Counted from the first letter of the stretch, positions 43,284-53,149 are shown. The stretch is DNA of 64,000 nucleotides from Streptomyces katrae (GCF_002028425.1 NZ_CP020042.1:186001-250000); one strand, 5' to 3'. The notes: a model not told the origin generated them from the letters alone. Numbers and translations: made by a program.

Positions 43284-44564
43284 TCACGGGGCGGGAGGGG
43301 GGCCTTCCGTGGGCCGGCCGCCCTGGTCGTCGGTCAGGCGGGCCCTCCAGTCGCCGACGTCTGCGTCGGGGATGGAGGCCAGGCGGGCGATCTCCGCGTC
43401 CCCGCGGCCGTCGGACCAGGCCAGGATGCGCGTCACGGTGCGGTTACGTGCGGCGCGGAAGTCCTTGAGCATGTTCTCGAGGCGTTCGACCTCCTCGCCC
43501 TCGTGGACGAGTTGCCGGTCGACGGCGGAGCGTTCCTCGTCGCGCAGCCGCCGCAGATGGGCGGCCAGGCCCGTCAAGGCCAGCCCGTGTTCGTGCGCGG
43601 CGTTCTGGAACCTTTCGGCCAGGGCCGCCAGCGCGCAGTCGGGGACGTCGGCGAGGGTGGCTCCGAGGGGCTTGGCCGCCTCCCACGTGTCCCGCCCGGC
43701 CTCTGTCGTCTCCAGCCAGGCGCGGGCGTCCGTCGGGGTACGGTCGCCGCAGGCCCGTGCCCGGTAGGCGTACAGGGCGGCACGGTGGCCGTAGAAGGTG
43801 AAACCGTCCTCCATCTGCCGGCCTGCGGCGCGGCACACCCGGCCGGGTACGCCGCCGTAGCCGTCCTGGGGACTGTAGTCGGCGTAGGCGTCGAGTTCGG
43901 CGTCCGTGGCCAGGCCCCAGGAAGGGTCGCACAGCTCGGGGTTGGCGGCCAGGAAGGCGCCGACCTCGATGCGCCAGGCCGGGACCGGGGTCATGCGGGG
44001 CCTGGGCCAGAGGAGTTTCCCGGAGGGGTCGAAGGCGGGGGTCGCGGCCTGCTCGATGTCGTCCCACGCGGTGGCCGCCTCGGCCGACCACTCCAGCTCG
44101 CCTTCGGGGCCTGTCCGGTGGACCGAGTCCACGAGCCGCTGCACGGCTGGCAGTACGCGCAGGGCGAGCGCGTGCAGTTCGTCGGCGGTGAAGAAGTGCC
44201 AGGTGCAGCCGCGTTGTTCGTCGTGGGTCAGGTGGCCGAGCAGCTGCACCATGATTCCCGGTCCGGGGATGGCGCCGTCGCCGAGTGCCCTGCGCGGGAG
44301 GCCGGGGAGCCGGCTGCCGAGGGATTCCCGCGGGGCCCGCCAGTCGGTGTCGCCGAACCAGACGGCGCCGTCGCGCGCGTCCACTGCCAGCCACTGGCGG
44401 TAGCCCGCTCCCGGGCCGTAACGCTGGTCCTGGTGCTCGGCGTTCTCGTCGTGCCATACATACTCGGCCGGGGGCGGGTCCAGCTCTGCGGCCATGAAGC
44501 CGTCCTCGGGGCGGTAGCCGGTGAGGATGCGGGCCGTTCCCGGCGCGCCGGCGGCTGCGGTCAT
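43284..44564 (-). CDS. Large hypothetical protein
   Basis: 426 residues, soluble, Trp-rich and acidic: VDARDGAVWFGDTDWRAPRE, GCTWHFFTADELHALALRVL, GLATDAELDAYADYSPQDGY. A C-terminal helical region (ALTGLAAHLRRLRDEERSAV) and HTH-like AARNRTVTRILAWSDGRGDA follow. Not recognised. ATG 44564 with GAGAGG 11 bases upstream. Transcribed toward the patatin gene 161 bases away, so they could share a transcript. Confidence 0.6.
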   Translation of the reverse strand: MTAAAGAPGTARILTGYRPEDGFMAAELDPPPAEYVWHDENAEHQDQRYGPGAGYRQWLAVDARDGAVWFGDTDWRAPRESLGSRLPGLPRRALGDGAIPGPGIMVQLLGHLTHDEQRGCTWHFFTADELHALALRVLPAVQRLVDSVHRTGPEGELEWSAEAATAWDDIEQAATPAFDPSGKLLWPRPRMTPVPAWRIEVGAFLAANPELCDPSWGLATDAELDAYADYSPQDGYGGVPGRVCRAAGRQMEDGFTFYGHRAALYAYRARACGDRTPTDARAWLETTEAGRDTWEAAKPLGATLADVPDCALAALAERFQNAAHEHGLALTGLAAHLRRLRDEERSAVDRQLVHEGEEVERLENMLKDFRAARNRTVTRILAWSDGRGDAEIARLASIPDADVGDWRARLTDDQGGRPTEGPPPAP

Positions 44565-44638
44565 GAGGGGTTTCCTCTCGGTGGAACGTCAACCGCGGCA
44601 AACGTAGTGCGCCCGCCACACAATAGTTTAACTTTCAG

Positions 44639-44667
44639 CCACCGTGTCCGGTAGTCGGACACGGTGG
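44639..44667. terminator. Perfect 12-bp hairpin after the LysR gene
   Basis: CCACCGTGTCCG (44639-44650) and its exact complement (44656-44667) with loop GTAGT. It lies about 85 bases beyond the LysR stop in that gene's reading direction and before the next minus-strand start. Confidence 0.7.
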
Positions 44668-44752
44668 GACGTCCGGCGTGTCGGTGAGGTCTACGCGCGT
44701 GCAGGCGGCGTCAAGTTGGCCGTTTTTCACGCGGCCTCCACGATCCGTTCAC

Positions 44753-45676
44753 TTACGAGAGTGCGGCCAGCGCTTGCGCGGCGAGCATCTGTTCCAGGTC
44801 CAGGACGGCGCGCGGGGCATGCCGGGTGTCGATGCGGACGGCGTAGATGAAGCGCGTCAGCTGCGGCTCGGCCAGGGGGCGGGCCACGACCTGGCTGTGG
44901 GCGAGGGGCAGGGCGAGTCGCGGCATGACGGCCACGCACAGGCCGGCGGCGACGAACCCGAGCACGGTGTTGAAGTCGTCCCCCTCGTATTGCAGGCGGG
45001 CCTGGAAGCCGGGTGCGTTGGCCATCTGAGAGAGCAGTTCCAGGCGCAGCGCGGCCTCCGGAGCCGCGATCCACGTCTCCGCCGCGAGGCTGGCCAGGTC
45101 GATGACCTCCCGGTCGGCGAGGCGGTGGTGCACCGGGACAACGGCCACCACCGGATCCCGTGCGACCAGCGTCCGGCGCAGCATCCTGGGCGGCGGGACG
45201 GGGATGAAGTCGTAGTCGTAGCTGAGGGCCAGGTCCATGTCCCCGCGCTTGAGACGGTTGTAGCCGGCCTCGGGCTCCAGCTGGCTGAGGCTGACCTGCA
45301 CGTGGGGGTAGGCCGCGTGGAGCCGGGCCAGCGCCTGCGGAACGATGCTGGTGGCGGCCGAGGCGAAGGCACCGAGGCGGATGCGGCCGGCCGTACCGGC
45401 GCGTATGGCGCCGAGTTCGACCGACGCGGCCGCCAGCGCACTGCGGACGCCCTGCTCCGCGTCGAGGAGGACTTCGCCGGCCGGTGTGGCGCGCACGGGG
45501 CGGCGCTCGAGCACCCTCAGGCCCGCACGGCGTTCGAGTTCGGCGATCTGCTGGGAGACGGCGGGCGCGCTGTAGCCGAGTTCGCGTGCGGCGGCGCTGA
45601 AGGAGCCGTGCCGTACGACGGCTTCGAGGGTGGCGAGCAGGCGGGGGTCGAGTCCGTGCACGGAGTTAAGGCTCAC
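44753..45676 (-). CDS. LysR-family transcriptional regulator
   Basis: 307 residues. The winged helix has LLATLEAVVRHGSFSAAARE and LGYSAPAVSQQIAELERRAG; the effector domain (GRIRLGAFASAATSIVPQAL, GFVAAGLCVAVMPRLALPLA) is complete. It is divergent from the asparagine-utilisation cluster (232 bases between starts) and is a candidate activator of it, or of itself through the T-N11-A box that begins three bases upstream of its GTG. Confidence 0.88.
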   Translation of the reverse strand: MSLNSVHGLDPRLLATLEAVVRHGSFSAAARELGYSAPAVSQQIAELERRAGLRVLERRPVRATPAGEVLLDAEQGVRSALAAASVELGAIRAGTAGRIRLGAFASAATSIVPQALARLHAAYPHVQVSLSQLEPEAGYNRLKRGDMDLALSYDYDFIPVPPPRMLRRTLVARDPVVAVVPVHHRLADREVIDLASLAAETWIAAPEAALRLELLSQMANAPGFQARLQYEGDDFNTVLGFVAAGLCVAVMPRLALPLAHSQVVARPLAEPQLTRFIYAVRIDTRHAPRAVLDLEQMLAAQALAALS

Positions 45677-45678
45677 TT

Positions 45679-45693
45679 ATCTGTCGCGAAGAT
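45679..45693. promoter_or_regulatory. LysR-type T-N11-A box
   Basis: ATCTGTCGCGAAGAT: 4-base inverted arms around a 7-base centre, with the T-N11-A spacing of LysR sites. It abuts the regulator's GTG, so binding could repress its own transcription. Confidence 0.5.
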
Positions 45694-45908
45694 GTGTTTT
45701 CTTGTGATGGAAGACGAACGCCAGCAGGATTCTTGCTCGCGGCGAGAAAAACGCAAGCCTGCGCTCCCGGGCCGCGAACGCCCCTCCCCCGCCGTCACGG
45801 CGCCCTCACCCGTACCGCCTCCGCCGCCCGCTGCAGCCTGCCGTGGCCGGGCGGACTGTGCGGCTCCGGCCGTCGACGATCATCCCTCATGCCCCGAAAG
45901 GAAGTGGT

Positions 45909-46700
45909 ATGTCACACCCACCACTCATCGGCCTCACCACCTACCTCACCACCGCACAGTGGGGCGAGTGGGACCTGCCCGCCGCAGTGCTGCCCTCGGC
46001 CTACGCGGACTGCGTCCGGGCGGCGGGCGGCCGCGCGGTGCTGCTTCCGCCGGACGCGCCGGAGGCCGCGGCCGACGTCGTCGAGCGCCTGGACGCGATC
46101 GTCCTGACGGGGGGCGAGGATCTGGATCCCGCCCTGTACGGCGCCGTGCCCCATCCGCGTACCGGGCCGCCGGTTCGCGAGCGCGACGAGTGGGAGCGGG
46201 CCGTGCTGGCCGCCGGCCTCACCCGGGACATCCCCGTGCTCGGAGTGTGCCGGGGGATGCAGCTGATGAACGTGCACGCGGGCGGCACCCTCGTCCAGCA
46301 CCTGCCCGACAGCGTGGGCCACCACGGCCACAACCCCCACCGGGGCCACTTCTGCCCCCACGCCGTGACCACCGTCCCCGGGACCAGGATCGGCTCCCTC
46401 CTGCCGGGGACCCGCCAGGTCGCCACGCACCATCATCAGGCGGTGGACCGGCTCGGCACGGGCTTGGTCGTCGCCGCCCGCGCGGCGGACGGCACCGTCG
46501 AGGCGGTCGAGAGCAGCCGGCACCGCTTCGCCGTGGGCGTCCAGTGGCACCCGGAGACGGGCGGCGACGCGCCGGTCGTGCGGGCCCTGGTGGCTGCTGC
46601 GGGCTCCTCCGCAGGCACCGGACCGGCGCACACGGCAGGACGGAAGAGCCGTGGAGCAGGAAGCCCTGCGGTCCCGGCCCCCCCGATCCAGGTCTCTTGA
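45909..46700 (+). CDS. Class I glutamine amidotransferase (gamma-glutamyl-GABA hydrolase family)
   Basis: 263 residues, AAAGGAAG before ATG. The catalytic triad is present: Cys114 (LGVCRGMQLMN), His214 and Glu216 (VQWHPETGG). LTGGEDLDPALYG and the first strand IGLTTYLTTAQWGEWD match PuuD-like peptidase C26 hydrolases, which cleave gamma-glutamyl bonds. Placed 31 bases before the GntR gene of an asparagine/aspartate cluster, it may release amino acids from gamma-glutamyl or related amides; the exact substrate is inferred. The C-terminus carries a short disordered tail. Confidence 0.87.
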   Translation: MSHPPLIGLTTYLTTAQWGEWDLPAAVLPSAYADCVRAAGGRAVLLPPDAPEAAADVVERLDAIVLTGGEDLDPALYGAVPHPRTGPPVRERDEWERAVLAAGLTRDIPVLGVCRGMQLMNVHAGGTLVQHLPDSVGHHGHNPHRGHFCPHAVTTVPGTRIGSLLPGTRQVATHHHQAVDRLGTGLVVAARAADGTVEAVESSRHRFAVGVQWHPETGGDAPVVRALVAAAGSSAGTGPAHTAGRKSRGAGSPAVPAPPIQVS

Positions 46701-46725
46701 CACCTTGCGGCGCACCCAGCAAGAT
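46697..46725 (+). promoter_or_regulatory. Promoter for the GntR-ansP transcript
   Basis: TTGACA (46697-46702), 17 bases, CAAGAT (46720-46725), then six bases to GTG 46732: a leaderless arrangement. The -35 box overlaps the stop codon of the upstream amidotransferase gene. Confidence 0.6.
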
Positions 46726-46731
46726 CACAGC

Positions 46732-47463
46732 GTGAACCTGTCAGACAGCCAGACAGCTGGCCCCCTCCCGCGGCGCGTCAGCGCGATGGAAGCGGTCTTC
46801 GGCCACCTGCGCAGCGCCATCGAGCGCGGTGACTACGCCGTGGGCGACAAGCTCCCCTCCGAAGCCGAGTTGTGCCGGACCCTCGAGGTCAGCCGCCCCG
46901 TGCTGCGGGAAGCCCTCCGGGCCCTGCAGGCCATGGGCCTGACCGTCTCCAAGAGCGGCAAGGGGACGTTCGTCCTGGCGAACACGGTCGAGGACCCCAC
47001 CTTCGGCGACTACGCCGCCAGCGACCTGCTGGAAGTGCGCCGGCATGTCGAGATCCCGGTCGCCGGGTACGCCGCGCTGCGCCGCACCCCGGAGGACCTC
47101 GACCATCTGGGCCATCTGCTCGACCGGATGGAGCAGGAGACCGACACCACCGCGTGGGTCGCCATGGACACCGTCTTCCACCTGGCGGTGGCCGAGGCGT
47201 CCCGCAACCCCGTCTTCCGCCGCGTCATCGAGGAGATCCGCGACGCACTGGCGCGTCAGTCGACCTTCCTCAACGAACTGGGCGGCCGGCGCGAGCAGTC
47301 CAACTGCGAGCACCGGGCCATCCTCGAGGCGCTGGTCGACGGATCCGAGCACGACGCGGTGGAGGCCATGTCCCACCACCTCCTGCGGGTCGAGACGACC
47401 CTCACCGACATCGTGCGCCCCCAGCGCACGGCCACCCCTACGGAAGGCAGACCCGAGGCGTGA
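46732..47463 (+). CDS. GntR-family regulator (FadR/FCD type)
   Basis: 243 residues from GTG 46732. Winged helix: [20 protein letters not shown] and [20 protein letters not shown]. The FCD ligand domain follows ([40 protein letters not shown]) with the His/Asp residues that usually hold a metal and carboxylate ligand. In this context aspartate, asparagine or fumarate would be a natural effector (inference). It overlaps ansP by 4 bases (GTGA). Confidence 0.87.
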   Translation: MNLSDSQTAGPLPRRVSAMEAVFGHLRSAIERGDYAVGDKLPSEAELCRTLEVSRPVLREALRALQAMGLTVSKSGKGTFVLANTVEDPTFGDYAASDLLEVRRHVEIPVAGYAALRRTPEDLDHLGHLLDRMEQETDTTAWVAMDTVFHLAVAEASRNPVFRRVIEEIRDALARQSTFLNELGGRREQSNCEHRAILEALVDGSEHDAVEAMSHHLLRVETTLTDIVRPQRTATPTEGRPEA

Positions 47464-48899
47464 GCGAGCAGTTCCTCAAAGACGAGAAGCGCCCCACGAC
47501 CCGTCACGTCGATGCCGGGGACACCGGCTACAGCAAGTCCTTGAAACCCCGGCACGTCAACATGATCGCCATCGGCGGGGCCATCGGCACCGGCCTCTTC
47601 CTCGGTGCGGGCGGACGCCTCGCCAACGCCGGTCCCTCACTGTTCGTCGCCTACGCCGTCTGCGGGATCTTCGCGTTCCTCGTCGTGCGAGCGCTCGGCG
47701 AGCTCGTCCTGTACCGGCCGTCCTCCGGCGCCTTCGTCTCGTACGCCCGGGAGTTCCTCGGGGAGAAGGGCGCGTACACCGCGGGGTGGATGTACTTCCT
47801 CAACTGGGCGACCACCGGCATCGCAGACATCACCGCGGTCGCCACCTACACCCATTACTGGCGCCTGTTCTCCGACGTCCCGCAGTGGGTGATCGCGCTC
47901 ATAGCCCTGGCCGTGGTCCTCACCGTGAACCTCATCTCGGTGCGGATCTTCGGCGAACTGGAGTTCTGGTTCGCCATCGTCAAGGTCGGCGCCCTGGTCC
48001 TCTTCATGGCGATCGGGATCTTCCTGCTGGCCACCCGGCACCCCGTCGACGGCACCGTCCCGGGCCCGGCCCTGATCACCGGCAACGGCGGGATCTTCCC
48101 CAACGGCCTGCTGCCCATGCTGCTGGTCGTCCAGGGCGTCGTCTTCGCCTACGCCTCCGTCGAACTGGTCGGCGTCACGGCCGGTGAGACCGAGAACCCC
48201 GAGAAGATCATGCCGAAGGCGATCAACTCGATCATGTGGCGCGTGGGCCTCTTCTACGTCGGCTCGGTCGTCTTGCTGTCGATGCTGATGCCGTGGAACA
48301 AGTACAGCGCCGGCCAGAGCCCCTTCGTGACCGTGCTCTCCCACATCGGCGTCCCGGCGGCCAGCGACGTGATGAACCTCGTCGTCCTCACCGCGGCCAT
48401 GTCCTCGCTCAACTCCGGCCTCTACTCCACCGGCCGCATCCTGCGCTCGATGGCCGTCAGCGGCTCCGCCCCGCGCTTCACCGCGCGGCTGAGCCGTAGC
48501 CAGGTTCCCTACGGCGGCATCCTGCTCACCAGCGGCATGTGCGTCCTCGGCGTCGGGCTCAACTTCGTGGTCCCGGCGGACGCGTTCGAGATCGTGCTCA
48601 ACCTCGCCGCGATCGGCATCCTCGCCACCTGGGGCATGATCATGGTCTGCCACCTCCTCTTCTGGCGGAAGACCCGTAACGGTGAACTGACCCGCCCCGC
48701 GTACCGCCTGCCCGGCTCCCCGTGGACCGAAGTCGTGACGCTGGCCTTCCTCGCCTCCGTCCTGGTCCTCATGTACGCCGACGGAGGGGCCGCGCGCACC
48801 ACTGTGCTGTGCGTTCCGCTGATCGGCGCGGGGCTGGTCGCCGGCTGGTTCGCGGTGCGCGGCCGCGTGGTGCGCGCCGCGGCCACGAGCGAGGGCTGA
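47460..48899 (+). CDS. ansP: L-asparagine permease (APC superfamily)
   Basis: 479 residues, twelve membrane segments. The start [40 protein letters not shown] is the amino-acid transporter signature, and [40 protein letters not shown] follow AnsP/GabP-type permeases. Imports asparagine, or a close relative, with protons. Specificity is supported by the asparaginase and aspartase genes next to it. A 16-bp hairpin follows the stop. Confidence 0.87.
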   Translation: MSEQFLKDEKRPTTRHVDAGDTGYSKSLKPRHVNMIAIGGAIGTGLFLGAGGRLANAGPSLFVAYAVCGIFAFLVVRALGELVLYRPSSGAFVSYAREFLGEKGAYTAGWMYFLNWATTGIADITAVATYTHYWRLFSDVPQWVIALIALAVVLTVNLISVRIFGELEFWFAIVKVGALVLFMAIGIFLLATRHPVDGTVPGPALITGNGGIFPNGLLPMLLVVQGVVFAYASVELVGVTAGETENPEKIMPKAINSIMWRVGLFYVGSVVLLSMLMPWNKYSAGQSPFVTVLSHIGVPAASDVMNLVVLTAAMSSLNSGLYSTGRILRSMAVSGSAPRFTARLSRSQVPYGGILLTSGMCVLGVGLNFVVPADAFEIVLNLAAIGILATWGMIMVCHLLFWRKTRNGELTRPAYRLPGSPWTEVVTLAFLASVLVLMYADGGAARTTVLCVPLIGAGLVAGWFAVRGRVVRAAATSEG

Positions 48900-48906
48900 G
48901 ACGGAC

Positions 48907-48949
48907 GCCGGCGGCCGGCCCGTCCCTCCTGGCCGGGCCGGCCGCCGGC
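48907..48949. terminator. Perfect 16-bp G+C hairpin between ansP and asparaginase
   Basis: GCCGGCGGCCGGCCCG (48907-48922) pairs exactly with 48934-48949 around an 11-base loop, 8 bases after the ansP stop and 38 before the asparaginase start. It could terminate, attenuate, or protect the upstream mRNA. Confidence 0.65.
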
Positions 48950-48986
48950 CGCACCGGTCCACAGCAGCCCACCACCGAACGAGGCA

Positions 48987-50006
48987 ATGATGCGCAGCAC
49001 CCTCCTCGCCGACGCGCCCCCGATCCGCGAGCCCCGGCACGCACCCGTCGCCCACGTCACCCGGGGCGGCGTGGTCGAGGGAGTCCACTACGGCTCCGTC
49101 GTCGTCCTCGGCCGCGACGGCGACGTCCGATTGGGCATCGGGGACATCGACACCGCCTGCTACCCACGCTCGGCCCTCAAACCGGTCCAGGCCGTCGCCA
49201 TGGTCCGGGCCGGTCTGCCGCTCGACGGAGCCCTGCTCTCCCTCGCGATGGGCAGCCACTCCGGCGAGGAGCACCACCTCGCCGGTACCCGGCTGATCCT
49301 CGAACTGGCCGGCCTCACCGAGGACGACCTGCGCAACGTCCCCGACCTGCCGTACGCCCCGGCGGTCCGGGACACCTGGGTGCGCCAGGGCCGCGGGCCT
49401 TCCCGGCTCGCCCAGAACTGCTCCGGCAAGCACGCGGCCATGCTGTACCTGTGCTGGCTGTCCGGCTGGCCCCTGGAGACCTACCTCGACCCGGCCCATC
49501 CGCTCCAGCGGGCGATCGCCGAAGCCGTCGGGGAACTCACCGGACAGCACATCGCGAACGTCACCGTCGACGGCTGCGGATCCCCGCTGTTCGCGGTGTC
49601 CTTGCACGGCCTGGCCCGCGCCGCCGCCCGCATCGCCACGGCCGCGCCGGGCACCGCCGAGCGCCGCGTGGCGGACGCGCTGCGCGCCCACCCGGCGATG
49701 GCCTCCGGCACGGGGCGGGACACGGCCGAACTGATGCGCGCGGTGCCCGGACTGCTTGCCAAGGACGGCTTCGAGGGCGTCCAGGTCGCCGCACTGCCCG
49801 ACGGCCGGGCCGTCGCCGTGAAGATCGCCGACGGGGCGGACCGGGCGCGCGTCCCCGTGACCGCCGCCGCCCTCGCCCGCGCCGGAGTCGACCCGCGGCT
49901 GCTCGTCGGGTTCCGGGGCGAGCCCACGACCGGCGGCGGCCGGCCGGTCGGCGGCATCCGGCCGGTGGCGGCGCTCGCCCCGCCCGGCGCCCGCGCCACC
50001 ACCTGA
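48987..50006 (+). CDS. L-asparaginase, Rhizobium etli ReAV type (class 3)
   Basis: 339 residues. CYPRSALKPVQAVAM gives Ser62 and Lys65, matching the Ser48/Lys51 nucleophile pair reported for ReAV; SHSGEEHH supplies the next Ser. Cys145 and Lys148 (QNCSGKHA) with Cys197 (VDGCGSPLF) correspond to its zinc-site Cys135, Lys138 and Cys189. Hydrolyses asparagine to aspartate and ammonia in the cytoplasm. GAGG precedes ATGATG, so the start may be 48990. Next comes aspartase. Confidence 0.88.
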   Translation: MMRSTLLADAPPIREPRHAPVAHVTRGGVVEGVHYGSVVVLGRDGDVRLGIGDIDTACYPRSALKPVQAVAMVRAGLPLDGALLSLAMGSHSGEEHHLAGTRLILELAGLTEDDLRNVPDLPYAPAVRDTWVRQGRGPSRLAQNCSGKHAAMLYLCWLSGWPLETYLDPAHPLQRAIAEAVGELTGQHIANVTVDGCGSPLFAVSLHGLARAAARIATAAPGTAERRVADALRAHPAMASGTGRDTAELMRAVPGLLAKDGFEGVQVAALPDGRAVAVKIADGADRARVPVTAAALARAGVDPRLLVGFRGEPTTGGGRPVGGIRPVAALAPPGARATT

Positions 50007-50061
50007 CCCCAATCCCCGTTCACCATCCCTGCCCCCACCTCAGGAAGAGGGCCGCACACCC

Positions 50062-51471
50062 ATGACCGCCTCCACCCGCAGCGAACACGACCTGCTCGGA
50101 GACCGCGAGGTCCCCGCCGACGCCTACTGGGGCGTCCACACCCTGCGCGCCACCGAGAACTTCCCCATCACGGGCACGCCCATCTCCGCCTACCCGCACC
50201 TGATCGTCGCCCTCGCCGCCGTCAAGGAGGCCGCAGCCCTCGCCAACGAGGAACTGCGCCTGCTGGAGCCCGCCAAGGCGGCCGCCATCGTCGCCGCCTG
50301 TCAGGAGATCCGCGGCGGCAAGCTCCACGACCAGTTCGTCGTCGACGTCATCCAGGGCGGCGCCGGCACCTCCACCAACATGAACGCCAACGAGGTCATC
50401 GCCAACCGGGCGCTGGAGCTGCTGGGACACGCCAGGGGCGACTACCGGCACCTGCACCCCAACGAGGACGTCAACCTCGGCCAGTCCACCAACGACGTCT
50501 ACCCGACCGCCGTGCGGATCGCGACCGTCTCGGCGGTGCGCGGCCTGCTCGAGGCCATGGCCGTCCTGCAGGACGCCTTCGCCCGCAAGGCCGCCGAGTT
50601 CCACGACGTGCTGAAGATGGGCCGCACCCAGCTGCAGGACGCCGTGCCGATGACGCTCGGGCAGGAGTTCTCCGCCTTCGCCGTGATGCTCGACGAGGAC
50701 CGCAGCCGGCTCGCGGAGGCCGTCGGGCTGATCCACGAGATCAACCTCGGCGCCACCGCCATCGGCACGGGCCTCAACGCCCCGGCCGGATACGCCGAGT
50801 CGGCCCGCCGCCATCTCGCCGACATCACCGGTCTGCCCCTGGTCACCGCGCCCGACCTGGTCGAAGCCACCCAGGACTGCGGTGCGTTCGTCCAGATGTC
50901 CGGCGTACTCAAGCGCATCGCCGTCAAGCTCTCCAAGACCTGCAACGACCTGCGCCTGCTGTCCTCCGGGCCGCGCGCCGGACTCGGCGAGATCAACCTG
51001 CCGCCGGTACAGGCGGGTTCGAGCATCATGCCCGGCAAGGTCAACCCGGTGGTCCCCGAGGTCGTCAACCAGGTGGCCTTCGAGGTGATCGGCAACGACG
51101 TCACCATCACCATGGCCGCCGAGGCCGGACAGCTCCAGCTCAACGCCTTCGAGCCGATCATCCTGCACTCGCTGTCGAAGTCCGTCACCCACCTGCGCGC
51201 CGCCTGCCTCACCCTCGCCGAGCGCTGCGTGGCCGGCATCACCGCCAACACCGAGACCCTGCGCGCCACGGTCGAGAACTCCATCGGCCTGGTGACCGCC
51301 CTGAACCCGCACATCGGTTACACCGCCGCCACCGGCATCGCCAAGGAAGCCCTCGCCACCGGCCGGGGCGTGGCCGAGCTCGTCCTGGAGAAGGGGCTGC
51401 TCCCGCCCGAAAGGCTCGCCGCCCTGCTGCGGCCCGAAGTGATCGCGGGAACCGGCGCGGCCGGGGCCTGA
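50062..51471 (+). CDS. aspA: Aspartate ammonia-lyase
   Basis: 469 residues, usual for the fumarase/aspartase family. Motifs: GGAGTSTNMNANEVIANRAL, GQSTNDVYPTA, and the loop signature GSSIMPGKVNPVVPEVVNQV near residue 320, holding the catalytic Ser. Converts aspartate to fumarate and ammonia, feeding the TCA cycle. AGGAAGAGGG before ATG. Fifth and last of the asparagine cluster, 55 bases after asparaginase. Confidence 0.93.
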   Translation: MTASTRSEHDLLGDREVPADAYWGVHTLRATENFPITGTPISAYPHLIVALAAVKEAAALANEELRLLEPAKAAAIVAACQEIRGGKLHDQFVVDVIQGGAGTSTNMNANEVIANRALELLGHARGDYRHLHPNEDVNLGQSTNDVYPTAVRIATVSAVRGLLEAMAVLQDAFARKAAEFHDVLKMGRTQLQDAVPMTLGQEFSAFAVMLDEDRSRLAEAVGLIHEINLGATAIGTGLNAPAGYAESARRHLADITGLPLVTAPDLVEATQDCGAFVQMSGVLKRIAVKLSKTCNDLRLLSSGPRAGLGEINLPPVQAGSSIMPGKVNPVVPEVVNQVAFEVIGNDVTITMAAEAGQLQLNAFEPIILHSLSKSVTHLRAACLTLAERCVAGITANTETLRATVENSIGLVTALNPHIGYTAATGIAKEALATGRGVAELVLEKGLLPPERLAALLRPEVIAGTGAAGA

Positions 51472-51512
51472 CCGGCCGTCCGCGGGAGAGGGGTCGGCGC
51501 ACGCTGGAAGAC

Positions 51513-52404
51513 CGCACGGCCCGGGGCCCGGGCCGACTACGCGCCCACCGGGACCGGCGCCGGGATCCAGCAGTTCGCGGACGGCTCGGCCGACTTCGCC
51601 GTGGTCGACCGGCTCCTGACGCCGGCCCAGACCGAGTCCGCAGCCGCCCGCTGTCCCCGCGGGAAGCCGGTCCAGCTGCCGCTCGGCGTGCTGCCCGTGG
51701 CCGTCGTCGTCAACCTGCCGGGGGTGGACTCGCTCACCCTGGACGCGCCCACCCTCGCCCGGATCTTCCGGGGCCAGATCACCCGCTGGAACCACGCCGA
51801 GATCGCCGCGGCCAATCCGGGACGGCCCCTGCCCGACACGGCGATCCAGGTGGTGACCCCGACCGACGAGTCCACTACGACCCTGACCTTCACCCAGTAC
51901 CTCTCGACCGCCGTGCCCACCGGCTGGGGCAGCATCCCCCAGTCCTCCCTGGCCGCCGTCGGCAACGGTCCGGGCGTGTCCGGCAGCGCCGTGGCCCGGA
52001 CGGTCAAGCAGACCGCCGGGGGCGTCTCGTTCACCCGCCCCGGCGGCGAGGCCACGGGCCTGACCACCGTCAAGATCGCGACCGGCGCGCCCGAAGCGGT
52101 CGCCGTCGGCCCGGACTCGGCCGCCAAGGCCGTGGAGAGCGGCCGGGTCACCGGCACCGGGGCGGACCTCACCGTGGAGCTGGACTACGCGACCAGGGCC
52201 GCGGGCGCCTACCCGATCGTGCAGCTCGCCTACGCCGTGGTGTGCGACCGGGGCAACAACGGCGAGGCCCTGGCGCGGTACCGTCCCTTCCTCGTCTCCG
52301 CCGTGTCCGAACGGGAGCAGCGCGCCGCCGCCGAGAACGGCTACGGCACGCTGCCGCCCGCGCTCGCGCAGAAGGTCCGCGAGAACCTCGCCGTCCTCGG
52401 CTGA
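51513..52404 (+). pseudogene. 5'-truncated PstS-like phosphate-binding protein
   Basis: The frame contains DYAPTGTGAGIQQFADGSAD, DAPTLARIFRGQITRWNHAE and TPTDESTTTLTFTQYLSTAV, then AYPIVQLAYAVVCDRGNNGE, the second half of PstS-type periplasmic-binding proteins. The signal peptide and first ~80 residues are missing, replaced by the end of the aspartase region, and the Asp-rich ligand loop reads FAVVDR rather than FAGSD. Unlikely to be exported or functional. Confidence 0.75.
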
Positions 52405-52425
52405 GCGGCCGTGAGTCCGGAAGGC

Positions 52426-53067
52426 TCAGCAGCCTCCCGATTCCCTTGCGACGACCTCGCGGAAGGCTCGGGCGGGGCGGCCGGTGAGGCGCTCGACGGT
52501 GTCGGTCACGCGGTCCTCGGCCCCCTCGGAGACGGCCCGGTCCATGTCGGCCAGCATCGTGGCGAACGCGGACGGCATCAGGCGGGCGAGCCGGTCGCGC
52601 ACCTCCTCGTACGGCCGGGGCCGGTGGATGACGGACCGGCCGGTGACTTCCGCGATGACGGCGGCGACGTCGTCGTGGCTCAGCGCCTGGGGTCCCGTGA
52701 GGACGAGGTCCGTGTCCGGGGACCGGGCGTCGGTGAGGGCGCGGACCGCGACGGCGGCGATGTCGTCGGCGTCGACGAAGCCGATCCGGCCGCTGCCCGC
52801 GGCGGTCTCGAAGGCGCCGTCGGTGCGGATGCCGTGGGCGTGCAGGTGGTCGCCGGTGAAGTTCTGCATGAACCAGGACGGCCGCAGGACCGCCCACTCG
52901 TCGAAAATGCCCGGCAGGGCCGCGTGCACCCGGCCCGTCGCCGGACCGCCCTCCGGGATGGAGGAGGCGCTCAGGAGCACCGCGCGCCGTACGCCCCGGG
53001 CGCGGGCCCGGCGCAGGAACGGGAGGACCACGGCCGCGGGGTCGGGATCGCCGACGGGCGGGATCAC
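52426..53067 (-). pseudogene. N-terminally truncated NmrA-like NAD(P)-binding protein
   Basis: The product begins MIPPVGDPDPAAVVLPFLRR, which in family members follows a 75-residue Rossmann segment with GxxGxxG. Here that segment is absent. The rest is well kept: RRAVLLSASSIPEGG, ILRPSWFMQNF-like AVLRPSWFMQNFTGDHLHAH, GFVDADDIAAVAVRALTDAR. Without the cofactor loop it probably cannot work. Upstream DNA encodes a piece of another gene on the plus strand. Confidence 0.7.
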
Positions 53068-53070
53068 GCC

Positions 53071-53149
53071 TCGCCGGCCAGGACGGCGTCCCGCGCGAGG
53101 ACCTCCGCGCCCGCCTGGCGCGCTACGCGGCCCGGATCGTCGCCGGCTG
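53071..53149 (+). pseudogene. C-terminal tail of an unknown gene
   Basis: LAGQDGVPREDLRARLARYA then ARIVAG and TGA: a natural helical C-terminus with no upstream part. It marks a recombination joint between the truncated NmrA gene and the next gene. Confidence 0.4.
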
